A stretch of DNA of 64,000 bases from Sutcliffiella sp. FSL R7-0096 (lineage in GTDB: Bacteria; Bacillota; Bacilli; Bacillales; Bacillaceae_I), in contig NZ_CP152003.1 of the NCBI RefSeq assembly GCF_038595065.1, forward strand, positions 2,832,001 to 2,896,000, written 5' to 3'. Positions 53,076 to 61,252 of this stretch are shown one piece after another. How positions within the stretch are numbered: position 1 is the stretch's first letter; each line of letters starts with the position of its first letter. The notes beneath the pieces are model-generated. The model did not search any database, was not told the origin of the DNA, and saw only the letters and a list, made by a program, of their open reading frames with translations. The position numbers and the translations under genes are program-made.

Positions 53076-53132
53076 TGTCTAATAAAAGCGTCTATATTTG
53101 ACTGAAGCCAACCTCCGAACCTAGTGTTTTGT

Positions 53133-54059
53133 CTAATATAAAGTCTCTTCCCACCGCATCACCCTATACCACCGAGGAATATTCTCCCTAAAATCATTAT
53201 GATCCTTCAAGACATCCATGGCATAACCGGACAGTAGTTCATACTGCTCTTCTCCCATCTTCTTCCCCCACACAAATGATGACACCACGTGCATGGCACT
53301 ATAAAGAGCAAATAGTTGCCAAAACTCCTCACTAATTTTCTCTCCACCATTATATCCATCAATTGCTCCAATGGAAAAAGGAACACTTACCTTTATTCCA
53401 AAGAAACCGAGTTTTTGTAAGTCATGGAGGGGATCTCCCCAGTCCATCCTCTGAAAATCAATAAACCCAGTAAATTCTTTCCCTTCCACAATGAGATTGC
53501 AAGGGTGAAAATCATCATGTTGGAATCTGTTAGGGCGCCCATCCATTAAATACTCATTTGACTTTATGTAGCTTTCGAGTTTACTTACTATCTCTTTGTC
53601 TAAATCTTCAAGCTGCTTTAATTCTTCTATGTATCTGTCACTTTTTCTTTTCTTAAGTATGTTCCATGGTTCGGTACCTTCAGGTGCAGAATACTCGTGT
53701 AATTTTTCCAATTCCTCCCCCGCTTGAAACCCAACATGATACTGCTCCATTTCTGTCAAACTACTTAAGGCCTCTTCCCCATCTTTACCTGGCAGATATG
53801 TCAATACCATATAAGCCAACCCTAAGGTTTCCTGTACACCAAATCCGATTGCTTCTGGCACAAAATTCGAGAGTGAGGATAACACCTTAATTGTTTCAAA
53901 TTCAATCCTTCTCTGATTTGCATCTTCTATAGGAAAAAGACGGATAAGATACTTATCATCAATTACGAACTTCTTATCTTTGGAAAAACCCTTGGTTAGC
54001 TGTTGTATGCTTTTTGCTTCTCTCATGAACGGAATTTCTTGCTCAATAATTTTAACCAA
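53133..54059 (-). CDS. Aminoglycoside phosphotransferase family kinase
   Basis: A 308-residue APH/choline-kinase-fold protein. The catalytic loop FQHDDFHPCNLIVEGKEFTGFIDFQRMDWGDPLHDL holds the Asp base (HDD) and the metal-binding Asp (IDF); the N-lobe includes KKFVIDDKYLIRLFP. Substrate may be an aminoglycoside, macrolide or metabolite; not assignable. The start is TTG at 54059 after AAAGGGGATG. Monocistronic. Confidence 0.85.
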   Translation of the reverse strand: MVKIIEQEIPFMREAKSIQQLTKGFSKDKKFVIDDKYLIRLFPIEDANQRRIEFETIKVLSSLSNFVPEAIGFGVQETLGLAYMVLTYLPGKDGEEALSSLTEMEQYHVGFQAGEELEKLHEYSAPEGTEPWNILKKRKSDRYIEELKQLEDLDKEIVSKLESYIKSNEYLMDGRPNRFQHDDFHPCNLIVEGKEFTGFIDFQRMDWGDPLHDLQKLGFFGIKVSVPFSIGAIDGYNGGEKISEEFWQLFALYSAMHVVSSFVWGKKMGEEQYELLSGYAMDVLKDHNDFRENIPRWYRVMRWEETLY

Positions 54060-54134
54060 TTAACCACATCCCCTTTATAACGACGTAAGAATATTTTATT
54101 ATCCCCCATAACTCCATTCCGGTCCATGAGATTT

Positions 54135-54341
54135 TTAAAAAATTGCCACTACAATGAGGACAACAATCAAGATAATAATGAAAACCCCTGTAACCTTCCA
54201 ACTCACACCTCCTACAAGGTCAACCAAGCTACCGACCATCCCCCGAGTCAAACCGTCATTAAATGCTCCACCGGGATTCTTTTTCCATTCCTTTTGTCTC
54301 AATCTTTCCCTCTTCTTCTCAGCTCTATCTTTCTCTCCCAT
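54135..54341 (-). CDS. Small single-pass membrane protein
   Basis: A 68-residue protein with a basic, helical N-terminus (EKDRAEKKRERLRQKEWKKN, residues 3-22), a middle GAFNDGLTRGMVGSLVDLVGG and a C-terminal membrane helix (VTGVFIIILIVVLIVVAIF). This layout is common among Bacillus miniproteins of unknown role. GGAGG lies eight bases before ATG. Confidence 0.75.
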   Translation of the reverse strand: MGEKDRAEKKRERLRQKEWKKNPGGAFNDGLTRGMVGSLVDLVGGVSWKVTGVFIIILIVVLIVVAIF

Positions 54342-54514
54342 TTAGAAAACCTCCTATCAGTCCAGTAGCCATTTAAAACCATAGTTACAACTTGTTGAAA
54401 GTTTCATAATAAAATCTAAAAGATTTGATTATAACTTGGCAGCTCTACTTACATTGTTAGGTGACATTTCCGCTGCGATTGCTACTTCATTTACACTTAA
54501 CAAAAAAAGATAGA

Positions 54515-54774
54515 GAGGGAATAATCTTAATTATTCCTTCAGTTTGTAGACAATGGTTAAAATAATGAAATTCTCTAGTTGATCGCAGTGAAAGGAGCGA
54601 AGACTCCTGCGGGAGGAAAGGACATGGAAGACCCCGCAGGGCGTAGCCCGAGGAGGCTTCCGGACTGCCCGCGGAAAGCGAAGCTCCTGCAACGAAGATC
54701 AACTCTTCCAATCGATAACCTAACTAGTTTATAGTTTGTCAACAGTCTGAGGGAATAATCTTAATTATTCCTTC
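54515..54774. mobile_element. GC-rich structured element flanked by a 26-bp duplicated hairpin (copy B)
   Basis: Exact 26-bp direct repeats at 54515-54540 and 54749-54774, each a hairpin (GGAATAAT-CTTA-ATTATTCC). Between them lies a 208-bp insert, ends AGTTTGTAGACAA and TTTGTCAACAGTCT. The core 54578-54703 is closed by GTTGATC/GATCAAC and contains AGGAGC/GCTCCT where copy A has AGGCGC/GCGCCT (pairing kept). The right repeat includes the stop codon of the 54765 gene; the left repeat keeps the T run of its terminator. Confidence 0.82.
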
Positions 54775-55319
54775 TCCCATACTAAATCCTCCCTTTCCTC
54801 TAACTCTTTGATTGTCTTTAAATGATCCTTCTCGTTCACTATTTTGTAGTCATTAATATACTCATTTCCAACTGTAATTTGGAGAGTACCTGTTTTCATC
54901 AAATTATCTTTAGAATTAGATATCAACAAATCAAGTACATAATCCGCTCCGCCTGGTTCCTTGTCAAATTCCCTTTTTAACTCAAGACCTGACAAGTCTT
55001 TCATTATTTCTCGAATCGTCGCCTCTTCTTCAATCAGGATGCTTTCCTTGAATGTATAGGTACTCCTCTCCAATTCAACCTTTCTAATTTTCAAATGCCT
55101 TATCACACTATCTTCACGAACTTTGTCAAATACAACTGCATCAGAAGTAGTGGATCTTATTTGGTCATATAAAAAGTACCCTCCTACAAACACCACCAAA
55201 GCAACTAAGAGTGGCCCGAATCGATTTCTTCTAAGCATTAGCCTAACCGCACCGGCAAATAATGCTCCAAATACCACTAAACTAATAAGAAACTTTAACG
55301 TAAGAACACTGTCAACCAT
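54765..55319 (-). CDS. Uncharacterised membrane-anchored protein
   Basis: A 184-residue protein with two N-terminal hydrophobic segments (LTLKFLISLVVFGALFAGAV near 5-25; FGPLLVALVVFVGGYFLY near 33-50) and a soluble C-terminal domain of about 120 residues (KVRKVELERSTYTFKESILIEEEATIREI, YVLDLLISNSKDNLMKTGTLQITVGN). No family recognised. GGGGAG is five bases before ATG. Its stop and terminator were duplicated by element copy B. Confidence 0.7.
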   Translation of the reverse strand: MVDSVLTLKFLISLVVFGALFAGAVRLMLRRNRFGPLLVALVVFVGGYFLYDQIRSTTSDAVVFDKVREDSVIRHLKIRKVELERSTYTFKESILIEEEATIREIMKDLSGLELKREFDKEPGGADYVLDLLISNSKDNLMKTGTLQITVGNEYINDYKIVNEKDHLKTIKELEEREDLVWEKE

Positions 55320-55466
55320 CCAAACTCCCCTTTTTCTATTTTCTATTAATCTATAACGAATTAAACATAAAATTACATATTTATCTCCCCAATTTTAATC
55401 CGACATTGCCAATAGCATTTTATGAGAGTAAAATTAAACCTAATTAAACTTACAAGGAAAGTGATT

Positions 55467-55799
55467 ATGATGGAAAAACGCCTATACATAATTATAGCTA
55501 TCTTAATTCTTTCTTTTCCTTGTTTGGCATATGGAGAAATTGCACACTCTTTTCCATTATCCAGTGATACGATATCAACTCATAGCGACATGCAGATTGA
55601 ACCGGCTGTACAGGCTCCTAATACAAATGGCTGGCAAAAAAATAAGGACATTACTTTTCAATCATCGCTTCCTATATCAATGGACATTCATCATTTTCCA
55701 TACAAGCATTCAATCAGTCGAGATGTCCTTGCAAAACCTCACCTATTTCTTACACCTTACTTTTATGAAGGTGGCTACCTCTCCTTTACAGTGATTTAG
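55467..55799 (+). CDS. Small secreted protein of unknown function
   Basis: A 110-residue protein with a typical signal peptide (MMEKRLYIIIAILILSFPCLAYG, residues 1-23, cleavage likely after LAYG). The mature part has no Cys and no known motif (ATCRL-like shadow frames aside), with Pro/Ser/His-rich tracts (QSSLPISMDIHHFPYKHSI). ATG at 55467 follows AAGGA by eight bases. Not recognised; neighbour of another membrane miniprotein. Confidence 0.6.
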   Translation: MMEKRLYIIIAILILSFPCLAYGEIAHSFPLSSDTISTHSDMQIEPAVQAPNTNGWQKNKDITFQSSLPISMDIHHFPYKHSISRDVLAKPHLFLTPYFYEGGYLSFTVI

Positions 55800-55839
55800 T
55801 TAGTTATTGGATATTAGATCACAGAAAAGAGGAAAGATG

Positions 55840-56022
55840 ATGAATCAAAAAACTGAGTTTCAAAAATCTATGGAAACTTATGCTTTTATAATTGCTATGA
55901 CCGGTTTGTTTCTTACGTCGATTGTAATTGGAGCCATGGTAACCGACCAACATTTATTTTCGATGTTACCGAAGTTTTCTTGGGAAATGGTAAATAGCTG
56001 GGACGAAATTTTTAATCGGTAA
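55840..56022 (+). CDS. Small membrane protein
   Basis: A 60-residue protein with one membrane helix (AFIIAMTGLFLTSIVIGAMV, residues 15-34), then TDQHLFSMLPKFSWEMVNSWDEIFNR. Start M at 55840 after AGAGGAAAG; the preceding Met codon is also possible. Follows the secreted protein by 40 bases, perhaps in an operon. Family unknown. Confidence 0.6.
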   Translation: MNQKTEFQKSMETYAFIIAMTGLFLTSIVIGAMVTDQHLFSMLPKFSWEMVNSWDEIFNR

Positions 56023-56030
56023 AAATAACA

Positions 56031-56074
56031 AAGGTCGACTTGTTGAGGGGATCCTCCCCATACAAGTCGACTTT
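56031..56074. terminator. Strong bidirectional terminator
   Basis: AAGGTCGACTTGT and ACAAGTCGACTTTT with an inner GGGGA/TCCCC stem form a long hairpin between the 55840 gene and the convergent VOC gene. Confidence 0.9.
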
Positions 56075-56077
56075 TAT

Positions 56078-56449
56078 TTATCTATGTTGATCAATTAAGA
56101 TAGGATTGCCATCTGGATCTTCTATTGTAAGGCTGGCCGGTCCCTTAGTTGATTCATCAGCTTCTGTCAGGATTTTGATTCCTTTTTCTTTAAGTTTCTT
56201 TTGAAGGACTCTGACCTCTGTAAATTCATCTAAATTCTCTGCATTTTGATTCCATCCCGGATTAAATGTCAAAATATTTTTCTCAAACATCCCTTGGAAA
56301 ATCCCGATAACACAACTTTCATTCTTCATAATCAACCAATTATGGCTGATTTCCCCTCCCAATACTTCAAAACCGAGACACTCATAAAATTCCTTTGATT
56401 TATGGATGTCTTTAACCGTTAAACTGACTGAAAATGCGCCTAGTTTCAT
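56078..56449 (-). CDS. VOC/glyoxalase superfamily protein
   Basis: A 123-residue protein of the glyoxalase/bleomycin-resistance/dioxygenase fold: MKLGAFSVSLTVKDIHKSKE at the start, YECLGFEVLGGEISHNWLIMK, and the C-terminal SLTIEDPDGNPILIDQHR metal strand. Function unassigned. GGGAGG precedes ATG at 56449. Confidence 0.87.
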   Translation of the reverse strand: MKLGAFSVSLTVKDIHKSKEFYECLGFEVLGGEISHNWLIMKNESCVIGIFQGMFEKNILTFNPGWNQNAENLDEFTEVRVLQKKLKEKGIKILTEADESTKGPASLTIEDPDGNPILIDQHR

Positions 56450-56582
56450 CGTTCCTCCCTTTGGATAAGGAAATACCCTAGCCTTTTTAGTTAACTCTTC
56501 CCTATTATATCAACAATATGGAGAGAAAGTAGGGAATTTTCATACTATTTACTTTATACTAATCTTATAGGGGGGGATATGA

Positions 56583-57119
56583 TTGAATTTTACATATGAA
56601 GTAATACCAATTGATAGGTTAGATATTTGCAAAGAATGTTGTAATGAATTAATGGTATACCAGAAATCACTGGCGTATATTACACCTGGACGCTTCGATG
56701 ACATGATATATGAAACCAGATTGATTCCCACTGTAGAAAAAGCTCAACACAATTATGTGGTGGTAGTTAAAGATGAGGATGACGTCATTGGCTATGTTTA
56801 TGCAAACATCTCTTCAAAAGAGGTATATTCTTCTGAATTTGCCACTTTTTTTGACATGAATTCCGTTGAGAAAACGCATGTTGGATGTTTATCTCAATTT
56901 TACATTAAGGACAAATATCGCCAATACGGAATTGGTTCAAAGCTGTTTTCAATGTCAATGAATTGGCTACAGAGCTTTGATCAAGTGGAAGATTACTTCA
57001 TTTTTGTTTCAAATGGGAATGAAGAGGCACTTAAGTTTTATAAACGAAAAGGCTTTTTTGTAAGTCACGATATCTTGGAAGGATTTATATCGGTTTTAAG
57101 AAACAAAAAGGGGGCATGA
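56583..57119 (+). CDS. GNAT family acetyltransferase
   Basis: A 178-residue GNAT protein with LSQFYIKDKYRQYGIGSKLFSMSMNWLQ (acetyl-CoA loop RQYGIG) and NGNEEALKFYKRKGFF at the C-terminus. The N-terminal half is atypical, with MVYQKSLAYITPGRFDDM. The start is TTG at 56583 after AGGGGGGG. Its stop overlaps the ATG run of the following methyltransferase gene, so they form an operon. Confidence 0.82.
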   Translation: MNFTYEVIPIDRLDICKECCNELMVYQKSLAYITPGRFDDMIYETRLIPTVEKAQHNYVVVVKDEDDVIGYVYANISSKEVYSSEFATFFDMNSVEKTHVGCLSQFYIKDKYRQYGIGSKLFSMSMNWLQSFDQVEDYFIFVSNGNEEALKFYKRKGFFVSHDILEGFISVLRNKKGA

Positions 57120-57121
57120 TG

Positions 57122-57883
57122 ATGAATAGTATTTTCAATGAAAATCTCGAAAAATATGCAGACGCTAATGAGTATGATCGTATTCATGAAAACTTTTTAG
57201 TAGATTTGCCACTAATTCTCGAATGGGCACCGGAGAAAGGTCCTATTATTGAATTGGCGTGTGGAACGGGAAGATTGACAATTCCATTGGCTGAACAAGG
57301 GCATGAAATGATTGGTGTGGATATTCATGGAGGGATGCTCGAACGGGCAAAAGCCAAGGCTAATGATAAGAATTTAACCGTTCAATGGCTCTTACAGGAT
57401 TGCACTCAGTTATCTCTTAAACCATCCTCTAAGTTCATGTTCATGAGTGGCAACTCATTTCAACATTTCTTGACCAATGAGGTACAAGATGCACTTTTTC
57501 AATCCGTTCACCGACAACTAGAAGATGAAGGGATATTCATTTTTGATACAAGAAATCCGATTATGGATGAGTTATCAAAGATGGATGATTATGAAGAGCA
57601 TTTTAAGCATTCAAATGGTATGCAGGTGAGCGAATATCATAAAGAAACTTATTATCCCATGACACAGATACTTCAATGTGAGACTGAAAGAAGATTTTTT
57701 AAGGGCACAAATTTAGAATCAATAGAGAAAGATAAAATTTCTTTACGTTATGTTTTCCCATTGGAAATGCGCCGTCTTATTAATGTACATGGATTTAGGA
57801 TATTACATGAATATGGGGACTGGAATAAGAGTCCATTAACTCCTAAAAGTCCCCAAATGGTCTATGTTTGCCAAAAGAAATAA
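57122..57883 (+). CDS. SAM-dependent methyltransferase
   Basis: A 253-residue class-I methyltransferase. The SAM-binding motif I IIELACGTGRLTIPLAEQGHEMIGVDIHGGML and motif II/III (LLQDCTQLSLKPSSKFMFMSGNSFQHF) are clear. Substrate unknown. Three ATG codons occur in a row at 57116-57124; I used the third because GGGGGC lies seven bases upstream. Coupled to the GNAT gene. Confidence 0.88.
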   Translation: MNSIFNENLEKYADANEYDRIHENFLVDLPLILEWAPEKGPIIELACGTGRLTIPLAEQGHEMIGVDIHGGMLERAKAKANDKNLTVQWLLQDCTQLSLKPSSKFMFMSGNSFQHFLTNEVQDALFQSVHRQLEDEGIFIFDTRNPIMDELSKMDDYEEHFKHSNGMQVSEYHKETYYPMTQILQCETERRFFKGTNLESIEKDKISLRYVFPLEMRRLINVHGFRILHEYGDWNKSPLTPKSPQMVYVCQKK

Positions 57884-57887
57884 TAAG

Positions 57888-57918
57888 AAGGGAGTAGTTA
57901 TTAAAGTGGCTACTCCTT
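57888..57918. terminator. Bidirectional terminator overlapping the VOC stop codon
   Basis: AAGGGAGTAG and CTACTCCTT pair around TTATTAAAGTGG between the convergent methyltransferase and VOC genes; the VOC stop is within the 3' arm. Confidence 0.75.
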
Positions 57919-58308
57919 TCCATTAAGGTCCTTCTGGTCTACATTAAATTCAATTAAATTATTGGAAGGATCCATACAAAAGATTTGTGCAAAACCGCTA
58001 TTACTATGAGGTTTTTGTACTATTTCAATGTCTTTACTTTGAAGATATTCCACTGTTTGATAATAATCCTCTACTCTGATGGCAAAATGACCATCTCTAC
58101 TATCGATATTGTTTTCATGTCTCAAGGTTTCTGCCTGTTTATTTTGTATTAAATGAAGCTGCGAATTCCCCACCTGATACCATGCACCAGGAAAATCAAA
58201 GTCTGGTCTTTTTAACTCCGTAAAGCCTAGAAGTCTTCCATAAAAGTGTTTTGCTTCTTCAACGTCATTCACTGCTAGGCTGACATGATGTAGGTCCGAT
58301 ATTTTCAT
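57910..58308 (-). CDS. VOC/glyoxalase superfamily protein
   Basis: A 132-residue VOC protein. MKISDLHHVSLAVNDVEEAK starts it; GRLLGFTELKRPDFDFPGAWYQVGNSQLHLI and the paired IEFNVDQKDLN-type metal strand follow. Distinct in sequence from the VOC protein at 56078. Function unassigned. AAAGGTG precedes ATG. Confidence 0.87.
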   Translation of the reverse strand: MKISDLHHVSLAVNDVEEAKHFYGRLLGFTELKRPDFDFPGAWYQVGNSQLHLIQNKQAETLRHENNIDSRDGHFAIRVEDYYQTVEYLQSKDIEIVQKPHSNSGFAQIFCMDPSNNLIEFNVDQKDLNGKE

Positions 58309-58365
58309 CTTTGTTGCACACCTTTCTAAAAGGTTTTAGTGCTAGTATATCACTAATTAATAAAC

Positions 58366-58566
58366 TCATTGTTTTTTACCTAACGAAAAACCCTCAAAAA
58401 AATTACCACCATGCGGATCTAATATATCTTGTACAATATCTATAACCTTGTTTTTATCATTCATTTTTTCTGCAAGTAACGCCCCTTCACAATTCGGAAA
58501 AAGTCTATTTATGATTTGCTTTGCAGCTTCCATTGCAGGTAAACGTTTTAAATGATTAACTTTCAC
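58366..58566 (-). pseudogene. Internally deleted nucleotidyltransferase relic
   Basis: A 66-codon frame whose first half (KVNHLKRLPAMEAAKQIINRLFPNCEGALLA) matches the start of a family of nucleotidyltransferases that normally continues GSVVRGE-type, and whose second half (KNKVIDIVQDILDPHGGNFFEGFSLGK) matches their C-terminus. The catalytic centre is missing. GTG start after GAGGGG. Most likely a deletion remnant, or a stabilised miniprotein. Based on recall of the family, not an alignment. Confidence 0.55.
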
Positions 58567-58708
58567 GCTGTAAACCCCTCTTTTCTCAAAAGCATATCAT
58601 AAAAAAAAACAGTTTCAGAAAATATTTAGCCTTCTCTCCTCTTCTATTTCCCTTCTTGCTTATCCAAATGATAAACTATGGTATATATACCCTTATGGAG
58701 GTTATTCG

Positions 58709-59635
58709 GTGAAACAGTTAAAGCGCATTTTAATCATTATGGGCATTTTGCTATCCTATATTTTATTTGTCGGAATTTTTTTCACCAATAAAGTAATGTA
58801 CATTCGTAAAAAAACTAATGAGGAAATTTTACAACGTGAGAAATTACTTGGACATTTTAAAGAAGATGTTTATTTAAAGCTACCTAAACGAGAATTGACC
58901 ATCCCCTCTCCACTTGGATACAATATTTACGGGGAAATGTATGACGTAGCTGGGTCAACACGATATATGATTTTCAGCCATGGTGTAACACAAAACACCC
59001 TAAATTCTATTAAGTACATGAATATTTTCCTTGATAGAGGATGGAATGTCATTTTATATGATCACCGTCGCCACGGAAAGTCCGGTGGAAAGACTACAAG
59101 TTACGGATTTTATGAAAAACATGATTTAAAAGCGGTCGTAGATTGGGTTCGTGAACATGGAGGAAGTGACGCAACCATTGGGATCCATGGTGAATCGATG
59201 GGTGCAGCGACATTATTGATGTATGCAGGAGGCATTGAGGATGGTGCGAATTTCTATATCGCAGATTGTCCGTTTTCGGATCTTGAGGAACAATTGACCT
59301 ATCGTTTAAAAGCGGATTTCAAAATTCCCAAGCAGCTTGTGATGCCAATTGCCAATACTTTTTTACGAATAAGAGATAAATACTCCATCCGGGATGTCTC
59401 ACCTATCAATGTCATTGAAAATATTGAGAATCCTGTGTTATTTATACACAGTGAACCGGATGACTTCATTCCCATTATGATGACCCAGCAACTTTTTGAA
59501 AAGAAAAAAGGAAAAAAGCAGCTGTATGTTGCTAGAAACGGGATGCATGCCATGAGTTATTCCGAAAACCGGGAAGAATATGAGAAAGCGATTGATGAGT
59601 TTTTAGAACAAATCGGGTACGGCCGAGATAAATAG
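58709..59635 (+). CDS. yqkD: Alpha/beta hydrolase YqkD
   Basis: A 308-residue hydrolase with an N-terminal membrane anchor (ILIIMGILLSYILFVGIFF, residues 7-25). Catalytic serine in IGIHGESMGAATLLM, oxyanion region YMIFSHGVTQNTLNS, LYDHRRHGKSGGKTTSYGFYEKHDL, and His in NGMHAMSYS. It matches B. subtilis YqkD closely, though here it lies about 31 kb from yqkE. GTG start after GGAGG. Substrate unknown. Confidence 0.9.
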   Translation: MKQLKRILIIMGILLSYILFVGIFFTNKVMYIRKKTNEEILQREKLLGHFKEDVYLKLPKRELTIPSPLGYNIYGEMYDVAGSTRYMIFSHGVTQNTLNSIKYMNIFLDRGWNVILYDHRRHGKSGGKTTSYGFYEKHDLKAVVDWVREHGGSDATIGIHGESMGAATLLMYAGGIEDGANFYIADCPFSDLEEQLTYRLKADFKIPKQLVMPIANTFLRIRDKYSIRDVSPINVIENIENPVLFIHSEPDDFIPIMMTQQLFEKKKGKKQLYVARNGMHAMSYSENREEYEKAIDEFLEQIGYGRDK

Positions 59636-59642
59636 CAAGGAA

Positions 59643-59672
59643 AAGGGGCAATCACCTCTGTGGTTGTTCCTT
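59643..59672 (+). terminator. Intrinsic terminator of yqkD
   Basis: AAGGGGCAATCAC and GTGGTTGTTCCTT pair around CTCT; T-rich tail weak. Confidence 0.7.
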
Positions 59673-59699
59673 CAACTTTTGAGTTTATTTGGCCAGTCT

Positions 59700-60269
59700 T
59701 CACTTCCCGTTCCTAGATATTTTCTCCCCATGACACTCTTTTTCAAACACGTAAAGTTCTCCATTATTCGCGATTTTAAATTGCGGGCCTCGAAATCCAC
59801 GTCGAATCAGTTCTTTTCTTAAAAGCATCATAATACCGCCATGGCTGACAATTAACACATTTTCTTTTGATACCAATATCTTATCTAGCGTATCACCTAT
59901 ACTTTTTTTTAACTCCTTTCTGCTTACAGGCTGTGATTTATGGTTCAGCAGCCATGCCGCTCGAATGAACAGTAAGTGCAGGTGTAGTGGTAGACGTGCA
60001 TGGGAAGGAAGAACAGGAGCCAAATGGATTTCCCTTAATTCCTTGAGTAGATGAATTTCACCGCTATAAATTGCTTTCGCAGTAGTTTGTGCGCGAGGAA
60101 GATCACTTGAATAGCATTTCGTCCATTCAATACCTCCTAAATCGACCTCATTTTCTTCTATCTCTGAAACGTCATACTCTTTTATCCAGCTAAGGAGTTC
60201 CAGTGAAGAAACTATTTTATTCGGATATCCTCTTGTTACCTTAAAGTGTCGTATCAAGCCTACTTTCAA
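59700..60269 (-). CDS. Histidine phosphatase family protein
   Basis: A 189-residue phosphoglycerate-mutase-like protein. The catalytic RHF motif is present (LIRHFKVTRG) rather than the classical RHG; further motifs are YSSDLPRAQTTAKAI and LIVSHGGIMMLLRK. The TTG start at 60269 lies after GAGGTG. Substrate unknown. Confidence 0.82.
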   Translation of the reverse strand: MKVGLIRHFKVTRGYPNKIVSSLELLSWIKEYDVSEIEENEVDLGGIEWTKCYSSDLPRAQTTAKAIYSGEIHLLKELREIHLAPVLPSHARLPLHLHLLFIRAAWLLNHKSQPVSRKELKKSIGDTLDKILVSKENVLIVSHGGIMMLLRKELIRRGFRGPQFKIANNGELYVFEKECHGEKISRNGK

Positions 60270-60420
60270 TTGATCACCTCTATTAATGTATGACTATAAC
60301 TTTTTATCACTCTTAATGATAATTTTAGCATATAATTCCATTTAACTCTTGGTATTCTATTACTAACTTCTTAAATTTTTACTATAATATAAGAAATATG
60401 GAAATTAAGGAGACAATGAC

Positions 60421-61191
60421 ATGCTCGAGCATTTCAACATAAATATCACCCCCTTTCAATCTGACCGAAGAATAAGCGTCCTCTTACCTAAAGGATATGA
60501 AACGACGGACAAGCGTTATCCTGTTTTATATATGCATGATGGACAAAATCTTTTTATCGACAGCGAAGCAAGCTTTGGAGTAAGCTGGGGTATAAAAGAC
60601 TATTTAGAGAAGCAGTCAGACCTTGAGATTATTGTGGTTGGTATTGACTGCAACCATGAAGGTTTTGAACGTTTTAATGAATATGCACCATGGGAAAATA
60701 AAGAACTTGGGCAAAGACTTTTTAACGATGACAAACTTACAGGCGGGAAGGGCAAAGAATATATTGATTATCTAACTTTTGAATTAAAGCCTTTGATTGA
60801 TGAAAAATATCGAACCCAATCAAATGAGACGGCAATGGCAGGAAGTTCAATGGGTGGACTGATTTCTACTTATGCGGCATGTAAATACCCTCATATCTAT
60901 AAACGGATTGCTTCCCTGTCTTCTGCCTATTGGATTAATCAAATTGAAATACAAGCTTACATACAAGAAAGTGATTTAAGTGAAATAGAACGATTTTATC
61001 TAGATGTCGGCACTAAAGAAGATACATCTTTTATAAACCATCAAATATATATCGACTCAAGTCAAAGTGTTTATGATTTATTGGTGAAGAAAATCGACAA
61101 GGTACGTTTTGATATAGTGGAAGATGCGATTCATAACGAGGCTGCTTGGCGAGAGAGGCTCCCTGCCATGTTTGAGTTTTTGTTTAAATAA
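60421..61191 (+). CDS. Esterase family alpha/beta hydrolase (Fes/YbbA-like)
   Basis: A 256-residue esterase of the esterase D / enterochelin-esterase-like family: ISVLLPKGYETTDKRYPVLYMHDGQNLFID, nucleophile in MAGSSMGGLISTYAACKYP, Asp in YLDVGTKEDT, and His in EDAIHNEAAWRERL. No signal peptide. Ribosome site AAGGAG about eight bases before ATG. Monocistronic. Confidence 0.87.
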   Translation: MLEHFNINITPFQSDRRISVLLPKGYETTDKRYPVLYMHDGQNLFIDSEASFGVSWGIKDYLEKQSDLEIIVVGIDCNHEGFERFNEYAPWENKELGQRLFNDDKLTGGKGKEYIDYLTFELKPLIDEKYRTQSNETAMAGSSMGGLISTYAACKYPHIYKRIASLSSAYWINQIEIQAYIQESDLSEIERFYLDVGTKEDTSFINHQIYIDSSQSVYDLLVKKIDKVRFDIVEDAIHNEAAWRERLPAMFEFLFK

Positions 61192-61209
61192 ATCGTTTTT
61201 CAGATTAAA

Positions 61210-61237
61210 AAGGACTCACCACTAAGAATGAGTCCCT
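61210..61237. terminator. Bidirectional terminator, esterase and nitroreductase
   Basis: AAGGACTCA-CCACTAAGAA-TGAGTCCCTT hairpin; T-rich on the plus side, AAAA on the minus side, between convergent genes. Confidence 0.8.
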
Positions 61238-61252
61238 TTCATATTTATTTTC

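Noticed and set aside
54429-54503. Short frame encoding a helix-turn-helix-like end (SVNEVAIAAEMSPNNVSRAAKL)
   Set aside because: Looks like a fragment of a DNA-binding protein, but there is no start signal and it is too short to claim; could be a relic beside element copy B.
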